Positions 16,424 to 23,358 of a stretch of DNA of 49,191 bases are shown here, one piece after another. How positions within the stretch are numbered: the first letter of the stretch is position 1; each line of letters opens with the position of its first letter. Under the pieces are notes generated by a model. The model did no database searches and was not told the DNA's origin. It was given only the letters and a program-made list of their open reading frames with translations. Both the position numbers and the translations under genes were made by a program. Source of the DNA: Thalassospira xianhensis MCCC 1A02616 (lineage in GTDB: Bacteria; Pseudomonadota; Alphaproteobacteria; Rhodospirillales; Thalassospiraceae); contig NZ_JPWA01000036.1 in assembly GCF_003326475.1 (NCBI RefSeq), forward strand, positions 1 to 49,191, given 5' to 3'.

Positions 16424-16610
16424 CCAGCAGACGCTCGGCGTTCGTCGTCTGGACCTGACAGCCGTCGCCAGCCACGAGCTCCTGAGTGTCCCAAATGCGG
16501 AGATATCGGGTCGACGGTTGTTCAGTGAATGGAGGCGTTGGAGCGATACCGGCAAAAGGAACATTCATCTGGCAAAGCTTCAGGTCATCGTTGTTTTCAA
16601 AAACGGGCAT
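16416..16610 (-). CDS. Small protein translationally coupled to the radical SAM gene, 64 aa
   Basis: ATG 16610 (MPVFENNDD) has AGGGA 5 bases upstream; the stop TAA overlaps the radical SAM start by 8 bases. Content is protein-like (CQMNVPFAGIAPTPPF, then RYLRIWDTQEL) with two cysteines. Coupling suggests an equimolar partner or the detached N-terminal part of the enzyme. I do not recognise it. A TTG 15 bases earlier is a less likely start. Confidence 0.6.
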   Translation of the reverse strand: MPVFENNDDLKLCQMNVPFAGIAPTPPFTEQPSTRYLRIWDTQELVAGDGCQVQTTNAERLLDA

Positions 16611-16772
16611 TGGCTTCCCTGTCAAACGGTTGTCAGCTAGAGCAACATCAGCGGCTTTGGCACGTCGAATTTTCCATTAATGCGAAGGAGTTCATAAGGA
16701 AAGTGAAAGAACGCAATAGCAGAATCAAGAGTTTTCTTTTATAATGAGTAAAATTATCCTTTGGAGGCAGCC

Positions 16773-17174
16773 ATGGCTTATAGCGAACAGCTTATCGACC
16801 ACTATGAGAACCCGCGCAATGTAGGCTCATTCGCCAAAGACGAAGCCGGTGTTGGTACCGGACTGGTGGGAGCACCGGCCTGCGGAGATGTCATGAAGTT
16901 GCAGATTAAAGTCAACCCGGAAGGCATCATCGAGGATGCCAAGTTCAAGACATTCGGTTGCGGTTCGGCCATCGCATCCAGCTCTCTGATAACCGAATGG
17001 GTGAAGGGCAAAACGATCGAAGATGCCGGGCAGATAAAGAATTCGCAGATTGCCGAACATCTAGCGTTGCCGCCGGTCAAGATTCACTGCTCCATTCTGG
17101 CCGAAGACGCCATAAAAGCAGCCATTGCGGACTATCGCACCAAGAGCGCTAAAGGGGCCGAAGGCTATGAGTAA
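16773..17174 (+). CDS. iscU: IscU Fe-S cluster scaffold
   Basis: Scaffold on which [2Fe-2S]/[4Fe-4S] clusters are built from IscS-derived sulfur and passed on by HscA/HscB. Cys37 (in ACGD), Cys63 (in FGCGSAIASSS) and Cys106 (in KIHCSILAEDAI) are the three cluster ligands, and Asp39 is present. LPPVK (99-103) is the HscA chaperone recognition motif. At 133 aa it is full length. ATG 16773 has GGAGG 5 bases upstream. It overlaps iscA by 8 bases. No iscS, hscA, hscB or fdx accompanies it, so it must borrow the host's desulfurase or serve a special client. The radical SAM gene lies divergently upstream and needs a [4Fe-4S] cluster. Confidence 0.95.
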   Translation: MAYSEQLIDHYENPRNVGSFAKDEAGVGTGLVGAPACGDVMKLQIKVNPEGIIEDAKFKTFGCGSAIASSSLITEWVKGKTIEDAGQIKNSQIAEHLALPPVKIHCSILAEDAIKAAIADYRTKSAKGAEGYE

Positions 17175-17508
17175 CCGGTTTGCCCCCATCACGTTGACCG
17201 ATGCCGCAGTTGAGCATGTATCGCAACTCCTCGCGCAACGTGGCAAGCCATCGGCCGGTATTCGTGTAGGCGTCCGGTCCAAGGGGTGTTCCGGGCTGTC
17301 CTACACTCTCGAATATGCCGATGAAGTGACGGACTTCGATGAAATCGTTGAACATAACGGGGTTAAGGTTCTTATCGACCCGAAAGCCATTATGTTCATC
17401 CTTGGTACCCAAATGGACTATGTTCAGGGAGACCTTGAGGAAGGGTTTGTTTTTTCAAACCCCAACGAAAAGGCCAGGTGTGGTTGTGGAGAGTCTTTCC
17501 ACGTCTAA
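17167..17508 (+). CDS. iscA: IscA/ErpA-type A-type Fe-S carrier
   Basis: A-type carrier that receives and delivers Fe-S clusters. The C-x63-C-G-C pattern is intact: Cys41 in SKGCSGLSY, Cys105 and Cys107 in CGCGESF. 113 aa, normal length. ATG 17167 overlaps the iscU stop (ATGAGTAA), so translation is coupled. Its 3' end overlaps the convergent exonuclease fusion gene by 4 bases. The two-gene iscU-iscA unit is unusual for a plasmid. Confidence 0.93.
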   Translation: MSNRFAPITLTDAAVEHVSQLLAQRGKPSAGIRVGVRSKGCSGLSYTLEYADEVTDFDEIVEHNGVKVLIDPKAIMFILGTQMDYVQGDLEEGFVFSNPNEKARCGCGESFHV

Positions 17509-19490
17509 AGCCGTAAACCGCCAATTTCAAAATGCGGTTCCTGCTGCTGAACATCCGTCTTTTCACCATCCTTGTCGGTCCAAATACGCACAATCTGTTC
17601 CTTCGCCATGGTCACGATAGAAGGTCCACGCGGGTTGTGCGGCGCAGGGTGTCTTTCCTCGCCTTCAACTGCGATTGGCCGAATGATAAGGGCGCGTGCT
17701 GTCAAATAGACTTCGTGAGTGTCCAATGGGTATTCAGGAATGTCTACGACAGTGCTGCCGTACTCCCGATGCTTGATGATGACCTTTGTCCCGCACGGCG
17801 CCATCTCGATTTCTACAGGCGAGGTCGTCTTCCTCTTCGCGGCAACCTTACTCTTCGGGTGCATTGGGGTACGAATTTCGAAATACCCCGGCAATTCCAT
17901 CATCTTGAGAACGCAATCCGTCAAAAGGCTTGCATCCAACAATGCACCGTGCCCTTTAACGTCGCGGACTGACTTATCAATTCCAAGCGTCACACAAAGG
18001 CTGTCCAGCCCGAGGGTGACACCAGGGAAAATCTGTCGAGCAATTTTTTCAGAGCAGTACATCTGCTCTTGCGGAAGCAATGGCAGGCCAGCTTTTCCGA
18101 GGTCGTAATTGAGCATACTGAGATCTGATGCAGCACCGTGCGCAATAATCGGCGACTCACCAATAAAGTTCAGCATCTCACGGCCAACCTGTTCCAATGT
18201 CGGCTGGGTTGACAAGAACTCATCTGTAAGCCCGTGAATTTGGGCAGCGTGATAGGAGCTATTGGTCATTGGGTTAAGATAGCTGTGAAACACCCGGCCA
18301 GTACGAACGCCAGCAATGATTTCCACAAGACCGATTTCAACAGAACGTCTTTCACCGCTCGATTTGCCCGTGCCTTCAACATCAAGCACAACAATTCGAT
18401 CGCGAGGTGGAGGCACGAATTGTGTATCGTCTCCTTTAACCTGAACGGCAGTTGCCGCGCGCTGCTGCCACCATGCGGCTTCATAGACCTCCACGGTTAA
18501 CTCAGACACCCGCTCCATCGCTACGCGCTCAGGTAAAGTGGAGACACGCGCGGCCTGGTTCAGTTCTTCTTCGAGCCGATTTACTTCGTCCCGAACTTTA
18601 TCGAGGGACCACTCCCCATTCCGAATTTCGAGCAGTTCTTTCTTGTCATGGCGCCTCACCTGCATCTGGCCACTGCGCAAGACCTCTGAAGCTGTTCTCA
18701 GTATCCGCACAAGGTGAGCCGCGTTCTTGCCATCGTATCCCATCTCCTTTTCGATGGCGCTGCGCTGTTCGTTTCGGTTCCTCACCCATGTCCAGTAAGA
18801 TGCATGTTCTTTCTTTGCCGCCTCATACTTAGCCCGCTCAAACTTCAAGATTGCTGCGGGCTCCCCTTCGGGCTTTTGATTGACGACTTTGATGGAGTGG
18901 TCAGTATTGAACCAGTTTCCGGACTGAGCCGGGTAAAGCAGGAACAGATCCTGTCCGCAACTAACAGCCTTCCAGCAGCCATTGAACAAGTCGTCCATGC
19001 CTACTTGGTCCGGTAGATTGATATTATGGCCAATTGTGACAAAGCTGGTCTGTTTGGGTGGTTCTACCGGGAGAGGTGATGTGTGCCACCGCGCGCGCGA
19101 GACCATACGACGGAATTCACCGTTGGCGTAGCCGCCGTAGCTATACTTGATTTGCTTGGACAATAGTTGGTCACGGGACCGATGCAAGATTGACCATGCT
19201 TCTGTATCGAGGATGATGTCTTCTTTTGAAACCCATAGCAGATCGAGGACGTTTGGACTTTGCGTTGACACCAAATTCATGAACTTCGAAAGCTCGTAGT
19301 AGACCTCATCGGTCCCGGCCTCACCTGTCAGATGTTCAAGTGATGGGATTGGCGCGATAACTTGACTGCGCGGGGCTGCGAAGACGCCACGTAAGTCCAG
19401 ATCGGAACTTGGCTGCGCCATCCCGTAGGCATGGCTGCCTGCCCGACATTTGAAAATCAGGCATTTCTTTACCTGGTCTGCATTTTCCAT
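17505..19490 (-). CDS. RlaP-type nucleotidyltransferase fused to DEDDh 3'-5' exonuclease
   Basis: 661-aa two-enzyme fusion. Residues 1-345: polymerase-beta-fold nucleotidyltransferase of the RlaP (RNA-ligase-associated, PF10127-like) family, with AGSHAYGMAQPSSDLDLRG (Asp30 and Asp32 as metal ligands), SPNVLDLLW, an S-K-x-I-x-x-S-Y-x-G-Y-A block, and the helical signature AAHLVRILRTASEVL with GEWSL. Residues 363-530: DnaQ-like exonuclease with Asp370 and Glu372 (LDVEGTG), IHGLTDEF, Asp456 (AHGAASD), His514 and Asp519. All DEDDh residues are present. About 120 further residues follow. RlaP proteins associate with RNA ligases in RNA-repair loci; here the ligase is about 9 kb away. The fusion could add and remove nucleotides at an RNA 3' end. 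ATG 19490 has a weak ribosome-binding site. Confidence 0.88.
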   Translation of the reverse strand: MENADQVKKCLIFKCRAGSHAYGMAQPSSDLDLRGVFAAPRSQVIAPIPSLEHLTGEAGTDEVYYELSKFMNLVSTQSPNVLDLLWVSKEDIILDTEAWSILHRSRDQLLSKQIKYSYGGYANGEFRRMVSRARWHTSPLPVEPPKQTSFVTIGHNINLPDQVGMDDLFNGCWKAVSCGQDLFLLYPAQSGNWFNTDHSIKVVNQKPEGEPAAILKFERAKYEAAKKEHASYWTWVRNRNEQRSAIEKEMGYDGKNAAHLVRILRTASEVLRSGQMQVRRHDKKELLEIRNGEWSLDKVRDEVNRLEEELNQAARVSTLPERVAMERVSELTVEVYEAAWWQQRAATAVQVKGDDTQFVPPPRDRIVVLDVEGTGKSSGERRSVEIGLVEIIAGVRTGRVFHSYLNPMTNSSYHAAQIHGLTDEFLSTQPTLEQVGREMLNFIGESPIIAHGAASDLSMLNYDLGKAGLPLLPQEQMYCSEKIARQIFPGVTLGLDSLCVTLGIDKSVRDVKGHGALLDASLLTDCVLKMMELPGYFEIRTPMHPKSKVAAKRKTTSPVEIEMAPCGTKVIIKHREYGSTVVDIPEYPLDTHEVYLTARALIIRPIAVEGEERHPAPHNPRGPSIVTMAKEQIVRIWTDKDGEKTDVQQQEPHFEIGGLRL

Positions 19491-19550
19491 CAACTGAACT
19501 CGCCCTAAGCAGTAATTACAGCCTAATACTACGCAACAACTGGCATACGT

Positions 19551-20765
19551 CTATGCGAGTTGCTGTTGTGATAGTGAATTTTTGAACCTGAGAGTGCCAC
19601 CTGCTGCATAGTAGGCTGACTGCTCAACGGCCAACCAACGTCGCCCCAGCTTTTCTGCCGCCGCCGCCGTGGTAAGAGATCCGGCAAACGGGTCAAATAC
19701 CAGGTCACCGGTATCCGTTGTCAGCTTAATCCACAGCTCCGGCAATCCTTCAGGAGAGATAGCCGGATGTGGTTCAATGCCACGCTCTTTGCAGGCTACA
19801 CGATAAGCACTGTGCGGTCCTTGAGGGGCCTCCACATGCAGAACTGAAGGAATTGCCGTATTTGATTCACGCAGGAACCCTTTGCCAACGACATTCCCGC
19901 TCGGGCGCTTACCAATTGATTTGTTCGTGTCGTTGGCATTGGCATTCTTTCGCCACCGCGCTGTCTTGTCCGATTGTGGAACCCGAACATTGTTATTGGA
20001 TGCCTTCACGTTCGGGCTTTTGGCAAACCACAGAACTTTTTCAATTGAGTTCTTCAAGCGCATGCCTTTGACGGCTACCCAATGAACAGGTGAAGGCAGT
20101 TTTGTTGGGCTATGCCAGTAATGCTCATCAACCAGATTCATTCCGGTGTGATCTTCCATCCCGACAATAAACCGGGACACATAAGTGTCAGTGAAGGGGA
20201 CGCCTTTAACGCCTACAGTGCCGACATTGAGCACCAGGCTACCATCCTCGGCAAGCAGTGGTTTCCACAAGGTTGTCAGGTCGAGCATCCACTTCACCCA
20301 GTCCTTGCTGGACAGGTTTCCGTATTCCTTGGGCTGTAATAGTGGATATGGGGGGCTTGTATAGAGCAGGTTCACGCTACCCGGCTCAATCATCTCAGCC
20401 GCGCGCTCGGTGCGGCCCCATAAAACCTCTCCCAAACCCGTTTCAAAAATGACGTAGACGACATCACTTTTGTTCAGGGCATACTTGTCTTCCGCAGCTT
20501 CGGTTACTTCCCAAACGCCACGACCCGCCGGTCGAAGATAGCCAAGTTCGATGGCGCGGTGGCGTGCCCAGCGCAAACGCTGGTGGAATTTGGAGGTTGT
20601 CCTCCCGTTGCCGCTTCGAACCGTTTCAGACAACCCTTCGTCATCGACCTGAAGGGCATCGGCAACTTCGGCATATGCTTCGGTTGTCGTGATACGTCCG
20701 CCACAGCGCTTCGCGGCATCAAGAAGAGGAAAGACAAGTTGCTTCTGGCTCGGAAGTCTGGCCAT
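19551..20765 (-). CDS. DNA methyltransferase (beta class, N4-C or N6-A) with Mrr_N-like domain
   Basis: S-adenosylmethionine-dependent DNA methyltransferase. Motif IV is TSPPY (136-140) and motif I, FDPFAGSLTTA, lies near residue 365, so the order IV then I marks the beta class; SPPY favours N4-cytosine but does not exclude N6-adenine. Residues 1-95 form a winged-helix domain like Mrr_N (LPSQKQLVFPLLDAA, RWARHRAIELGYL, GVWEVTEA), usually found on restriction endonucleases. No endonuclease gene is adjacent, so it is probably an orphan methyltransferase that could protect the replicon. ATG 20765 has GAGG 6 bases upstream. The gene ends 57 bases from the RlaP-fusion start. Confidence 0.88.
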   Translation of the reverse strand: MARLPSQKQLVFPLLDAAKRCGGRITTTEAYAEVADALQVDDEGLSETVRSGNGRTTSKFHQRLRWARHRAIELGYLRPAGRGVWEVTEAAEDKYALNKSDVVYVIFETGLGEVLWGRTERAAEMIEPGSVNLLYTSPPYPLLQPKEYGNLSSKDWVKWMLDLTTLWKPLLAEDGSLVLNVGTVGVKGVPFTDTYVSRFIVGMEDHTGMNLVDEHYWHSPTKLPSPVHWVAVKGMRLKNSIEKVLWFAKSPNVKASNNNVRVPQSDKTARWRKNANANDTNKSIGKRPSGNVVGKGFLRESNTAIPSVLHVEAPQGPHSAYRVACKERGIEPHPAISPEGLPELWIKLTTDTGDLVFDPFAGSLTTAAAAEKLGRRWLAVEQSAYYAAGGTLRFKNSLSQQQLA

Positions 20766-20786
20766 TGGTACCTCGGTTCAGGAATG

Positions 20787-21212
20787 TTACTGCGGCTCAA
20801 TAGCCCCGATAAGGGTGGCGTCGATAACCAGGAGCTTTCCTTCCGTGTTGACCGAGAGAATGTATTGGCCACCAACATGGTGAAGCTGCGCAGGCCCCTC
20901 GGCAAACAGTTCTTCGCCTTGGCCCAGTCCAGCCCAAACCTTGACACCATCGGCCAGGTTTAACCCGGCAGTCTCGAAAACCGTCAGGACAGCAGGTTTC
21001 CCGTCCGCATTGGCCGGAACGCTTTGCTGCCCGCTCATGAAGGCAACATCACGGACCAGGCTGCTCCATTTACCCGCTGGAATGGCCAACTCTGCATTCT
21101 GCTTTTCCAGTTGAAAGTAAGCATCGCGAATGCGTTCGATTTCGTCATGTCCGTTTTGTGCATCTGGCCCCAAGGCGTCAATGACAGCAAGAAAATCATG
21201 ATCAATGGGCAT
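20787..21212 (-). CDS. Hypothetical protein, 141 aa
   Basis: Unknown. Helical N-terminal half (ERIRDAYFQLEKQNAEL), then a strand-rich part with Gly and Val. It lies 21 bases upstream of the DNA methyltransferase gene and 11 bases downstream of the 112-aa gene, so the three form one operon. AAGGA lies about 9 bases before ATG 21212. Confidence 0.7.
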   Translation of the reverse strand: MPIDHDFLAVIDALGPDAQNGHDEIERIRDAYFQLEKQNAELAIPAGKWSSLVRDVAFMSGQQSVPANADGKPAVLTVFETAGLNLADGVKVWAGLGQGEELFAEGPAQLHHVGGQYILSVNTEGKLLVIDATLIGAIEPQ

Positions 21213-21223
21213 AATCTCAATCC

Positions 21224-21562
21224 TTATTCTGCAAAAACTTTATCAGCAACAAGCGCACCGGCGACAGCATCAACCGTTTCACGCCAGCTCTCACGCTCTT
21301 CGTCAGGCGAATTACCGTTGGGAGTCACCGCATTCGGGTCAGAAGAATCCCAATTTTCCCACAGCCCAACATCACGGGCTGTGATTCTGGCAGCGTTCTC
21401 ACGTGCGCCATCGGATAGCGATTGCGTCATCTGGTTCAAAAGCTCAACCAACCGATCAGCGGGCAAAACGCCATCCTTTGACGGGATGCCATATTGTTCA
21501 GCCAAAGCTGCCAGATCTGACCGCTTCTGCTCGGCGCGAATAAACACAAATGGTCGACCCAT
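21224..21562 (-). CDS. Hypothetical protein, 112 aa, first gene of the methyltransferase operon
   Basis: Unknown soluble protein, acidic and helical (EQKRSDLAALAEQYGIP; RLVELLNQMTQSL). Strong AGGAGG about 6 bases before ATG 21562 and a good promoter (TTGACT-16-TATTCT) just upstream make this a convincing gene. It is likely co-transcribed with the 141-aa gene and the methyltransferase. Confidence 0.75.
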   Translation of the reverse strand: MGRPFVFIRAEQKRSDLAALAEQYGIPSKDGVLPADRLVELLNQMTQSLSDGARENAARITARDVGLWENWDSSDPNAVTPNGNSPDEERESWRETVDAVAGALVADKVFAE

Positions 21563-21594
21563 GTTATCCCTCCTGAATTTTACTTGTTTCAGGA

Positions 21595-21636
21595 AGAATA
21601 TAGCTCACCATCGATAAGTCAACACATAATGTTGAC
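21595..21636. promoter_or_regulatory. Promoter and palindromic operator before the methyltransferase operon
   Basis: Minus-strand -35 TTGACT (21622-21617), 16 bases, -10 TATTCT (21600-21595). The -35 lies in an inverted repeat, GTCAACA-CATAA-TGTTGAC (21618-21636), whose right half gives a plus-strand TTGACA with GATATA 17 bases on. This could be one operator controlling divergent transcripts. Confidence 0.55.
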
Positions 21637-21698
21637 AAGGACAGATTGCGTTGGGATATACATAAATCAATGCGCTCACGGCTTGCATAGACATAAAG

Positions 21699-21721
21699 AG
21701 AGCGGCCTTAGTGGCCGCTCT
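21699..21721 (-). terminator. Intrinsic terminator after the 84-aa gene
   Basis: AGAGCGGCC (21699-21707) pairs with GGCCGCTCT (21713-21721) around 5 bases. It begins 4 bases after the stop of the minus-strand gene and is followed in that direction by CTTTATG; in the other direction by TTG. Confidence 0.65.
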
Positions 21722-21724
21722 TTG

Positions 21725-21979
21725 TCACCAGTAGTATTCGTGCGGTTTTCTTCCACCTGTGCGGACGAAAACTGCGTCGTCAGGGTCAATGTAGCCTAGA
21801 ACGATTTTCCGTTCTAATACACGCTCCTTAGCACGCTGTGGGCGCTCATCGAACAAATGACGAAAATGTTTTGGGGAATCACCAACTCGGCGATTACACA
21901 TGCGGTAGCCGCGGTCTTTGCGCTTGGCAAAACGGTGTTCTTTACCCCAGCTTAAGCTGTGGTGATTGGTACGAGACAT
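21725..21979 (-). CDS. Small basic hypothetical protein, 84 aa
   Basis: Rich in Arg, Lys, His and Tyr with two Cys residues absent from any clear zinc pattern (only one Cys is visible, in RMCNRR). It ends in GGRKPHEYYW. ATG 21979 (MSRTNHHS) has GGAG about 8 bases upstream; the open frame runs to 22027. A perfect palindrome lies 22 bases upstream of the start and a terminator follows the stop, so it is a monocistronic unit. A nucleic-acid-binding role would suit its charge. Confidence 0.55.
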   Translation of the reverse strand: MSRTNHHSLSWGKEHRFAKRKDRGYRMCNRRVGDSPKHFRHLFDERPQRAKERVLERKIVLGYIDPDDAVFVRTGGRKPHEYYW

Positions 21980-22000
21980 GGCTTCATCTCCATTGTCCAC

Positions 22001-22018
22001 GTACAGAAAATTCTGTAC
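22001..22018. promoter_or_regulatory. Perfect palindrome GTACAGAA-AA-TTCTGTAC
   Basis: Eight-base arms around AA, 22 bases upstream of the 84-aa gene start. The size and placement suit a dimeric repressor. It is not a LexA-type site of either the gammaproteobacterial or alphaproteobacterial kind. Confidence 0.6.
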
Positions 22019-22180
22019 TAATGCCAAGTCATGGCACCCTCCTCTTGTCGTGTTTCAGTTGCTACGGTGATAACACATTGCGCCAGGCTTTCAAAGCCAT
22101 CTTCCCACAAGAGAATCTTTCTTGTTTTCCTTCCCCGCCGTTAGTATTCTTGCAGGACACCCCGAAAACCGGAGTTACAG

Positions 22181-22771
22181 ATGAGCCGCGACATCATTTC
22201 AGGTATCATTGCGTCGAAACTTGGAATTCCCCACTTAAATCAGGTGGGAAGCCACAGAACTTCGGCACGGCGTGTTATTGACGCTTATTGTGAAGCATAT
22301 TTAAGCGGCCTTGACCCAAATGATGATTTCTCACCAAGTGATCGCGAGAATGCACTTGGCACGGCTCGCACGCTGCTGACCGAAGATGCCTTTGAGACCT
22401 TCGGGATGCCACGTGTCATGTGGGAACGTGACGTGAATGCGGACACCCCAAAGGATGCGACCCTAAACATCTCAATGTTTCTTCTCCAGGGAAGCTTGGG
22501 GCACGCCTTCATCGCGGGCAAGCGAGACCGGGCGACAGTTCAGGCATCATTCAATGCACGACAAGACCTGTTCGCGGCCATCGCATTGGAGCACCTGGGC
22601 ATTTCGACTCTTGAGACGCGCAACTCCGACAGCTTGGATTTCCATGACGTTGCGGTATGGAGTGTGGCAGAGGCTTTGAACGCCGCGTACAATGAGGGTA
22701 TGAAGGCCGCAAATAATAAAGTTGGGTGTGTCCTGGGGGAAGAACCCGCTCCCGGCGGTTCTCGCAGATGA
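22181..22771 (+). CDS. Hypothetical protein with a DUF6900-like C-terminal motif, 196 aa
   Basis: The C-terminal part contains EHLGISTLETRNSDSLDFHD followed by VAVW and a helix ending ALNAAYNEG. From memory this matches a short domain (DUF6900) frequent in plasmid proteins; function is unknown. The N-terminal part is helical. ATG 22181 has GGAG 7 bases upstream. A TTGTTT-17-TATTCT promoter-like pair (around 22123-22152) overlaps a GTTTTCCTT motif. Its stop overlaps the start of the KptA-like gene (ATGA), so the two are coupled. Confidence 0.75.
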   Translation: MSRDIISGIIASKLGIPHLNQVGSHRTSARRVIDAYCEAYLSGLDPNDDFSPSDRENALGTARTLLTEDAFETFGMPRVMWERDVNADTPKDATLNISMFLLQGSLGHAFIAGKRDRATVQASFNARQDLFAAIALEHLGISTLETRNSDSLDFHDVAVWSVAEALNAAYNEGMKAANNKVGCVLGEEPAPGGSRR

Positions 22772-23169
22772 ACAGCCGCGCCACCTATTTCCATGTTTCT
22801 AAGGTTGAGAACCGAACCTCAATTCAACGGGTAGGCCTTATCCCTCAGATAAAAGAGTTCACAAATATCAAGCGTGAACCCGGAATCTATCTTCTGGCAA
22901 CTATCGAACAGGCTCGGGATTGGGCTTTCTTCTTTGCTATGGACGTGGGTGAGCCGGTCGATATCTGGATGGTCACGCTGCCGGATGACGTGGATGTGCG
23001 TGCAGACCCAGATCAGGAGATGAACGAAGTTTACGATAGCTTCGTTTGCAGTGACGCGATACCCGCCCCCTACATAGAGCGTGTTGGTTTTCAGCACGTT
23101 GAAAGTTCAACGGCCGAGGCTCCACCGCTTGCATCAAAAATCGGGACTGGCACCTCTCCGTCAATGTGA
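22768..23169 (+). CDS. KptA/Tpt1-like ADP-ribosyltransferase-fold protein, 133 aa
   Basis: Residues 7-105 follow the layout of the catalytic module of tRNA 2'-phosphotransferases and related ADP-ribosyltransferase folds: YFHVS (H9) at the Y-H-G-T position, NRTSIQRVGLIPQ (16-27), GIYLLATIEQA (39-49), EPVDIWMVTLPDD, and SDAIPAPYI at the end. The N-terminal winged helix of KptA and some of its arginines are missing, so activity is uncertain. KptA uses NAD to remove the 2'-phosphate left by some RNA ligation pathways, which would fit this replicon. Could instead be an unrelated NAD-using modifier. ATG 22768 overlaps the preceding stop. Confidence 0.45.
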   Translation: MNSRATYFHVSKVENRTSIQRVGLIPQIKEFTNIKREPGIYLLATIEQARDWAFFFAMDVGEPVDIWMVTLPDDVDVRADPDQEMNEVYDSFVCSDAIPAPYIERVGFQHVESSTAEAPPLASKIGTGTSPSM

Positions 23170-23346
23170 TTGAGGGGCAATGGCCATATGAAGGCGCCTC
23201 TTGGCTCCTTTGTCATCTTCATGTGCCTCTAAGATTGCCTGGTATCGCTGAATTTTACTTTGGCTAGCTCTGATTTTTTCGCGCTCCAGTTTAATCTTGG
23301 ATCGAATTTTGCTGTATCTGCTGGTCTGTTTAGTTTCCATTTGCAC
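23161..23346 (-). CDS. Small basic coiled-coil protein, 61 aa
   Basis: One long charged helix (KIRSKIKLEREKIRASQSK). GTG 23346 and ATG 23340 are both possible; GAGG lies 4 or 10 bases upstream. It is 12 bases downstream of hipA on the same strand and overlaps the convergent KptA-like gene by 9 bases, so it may be the last gene of the hip operon. Function unknown. Confidence 0.45.
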   Translation of the reverse strand: MQMETKQTSRYSKIRSKIKLEREKIRASQSKIQRYQAILEAHEDDKGAKRRLHMAIAPQSH

Positions 23347-23358
23347 GGCACCTCTTTG

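Noticed and set aside
16424..16564. N-terminal extension of the radical SAM protein
   Set aside because: The region is occupied in another frame by a small ORF with a good ribosome-binding site and an ATGCATAA overlap; the extended part shows no family similarity.
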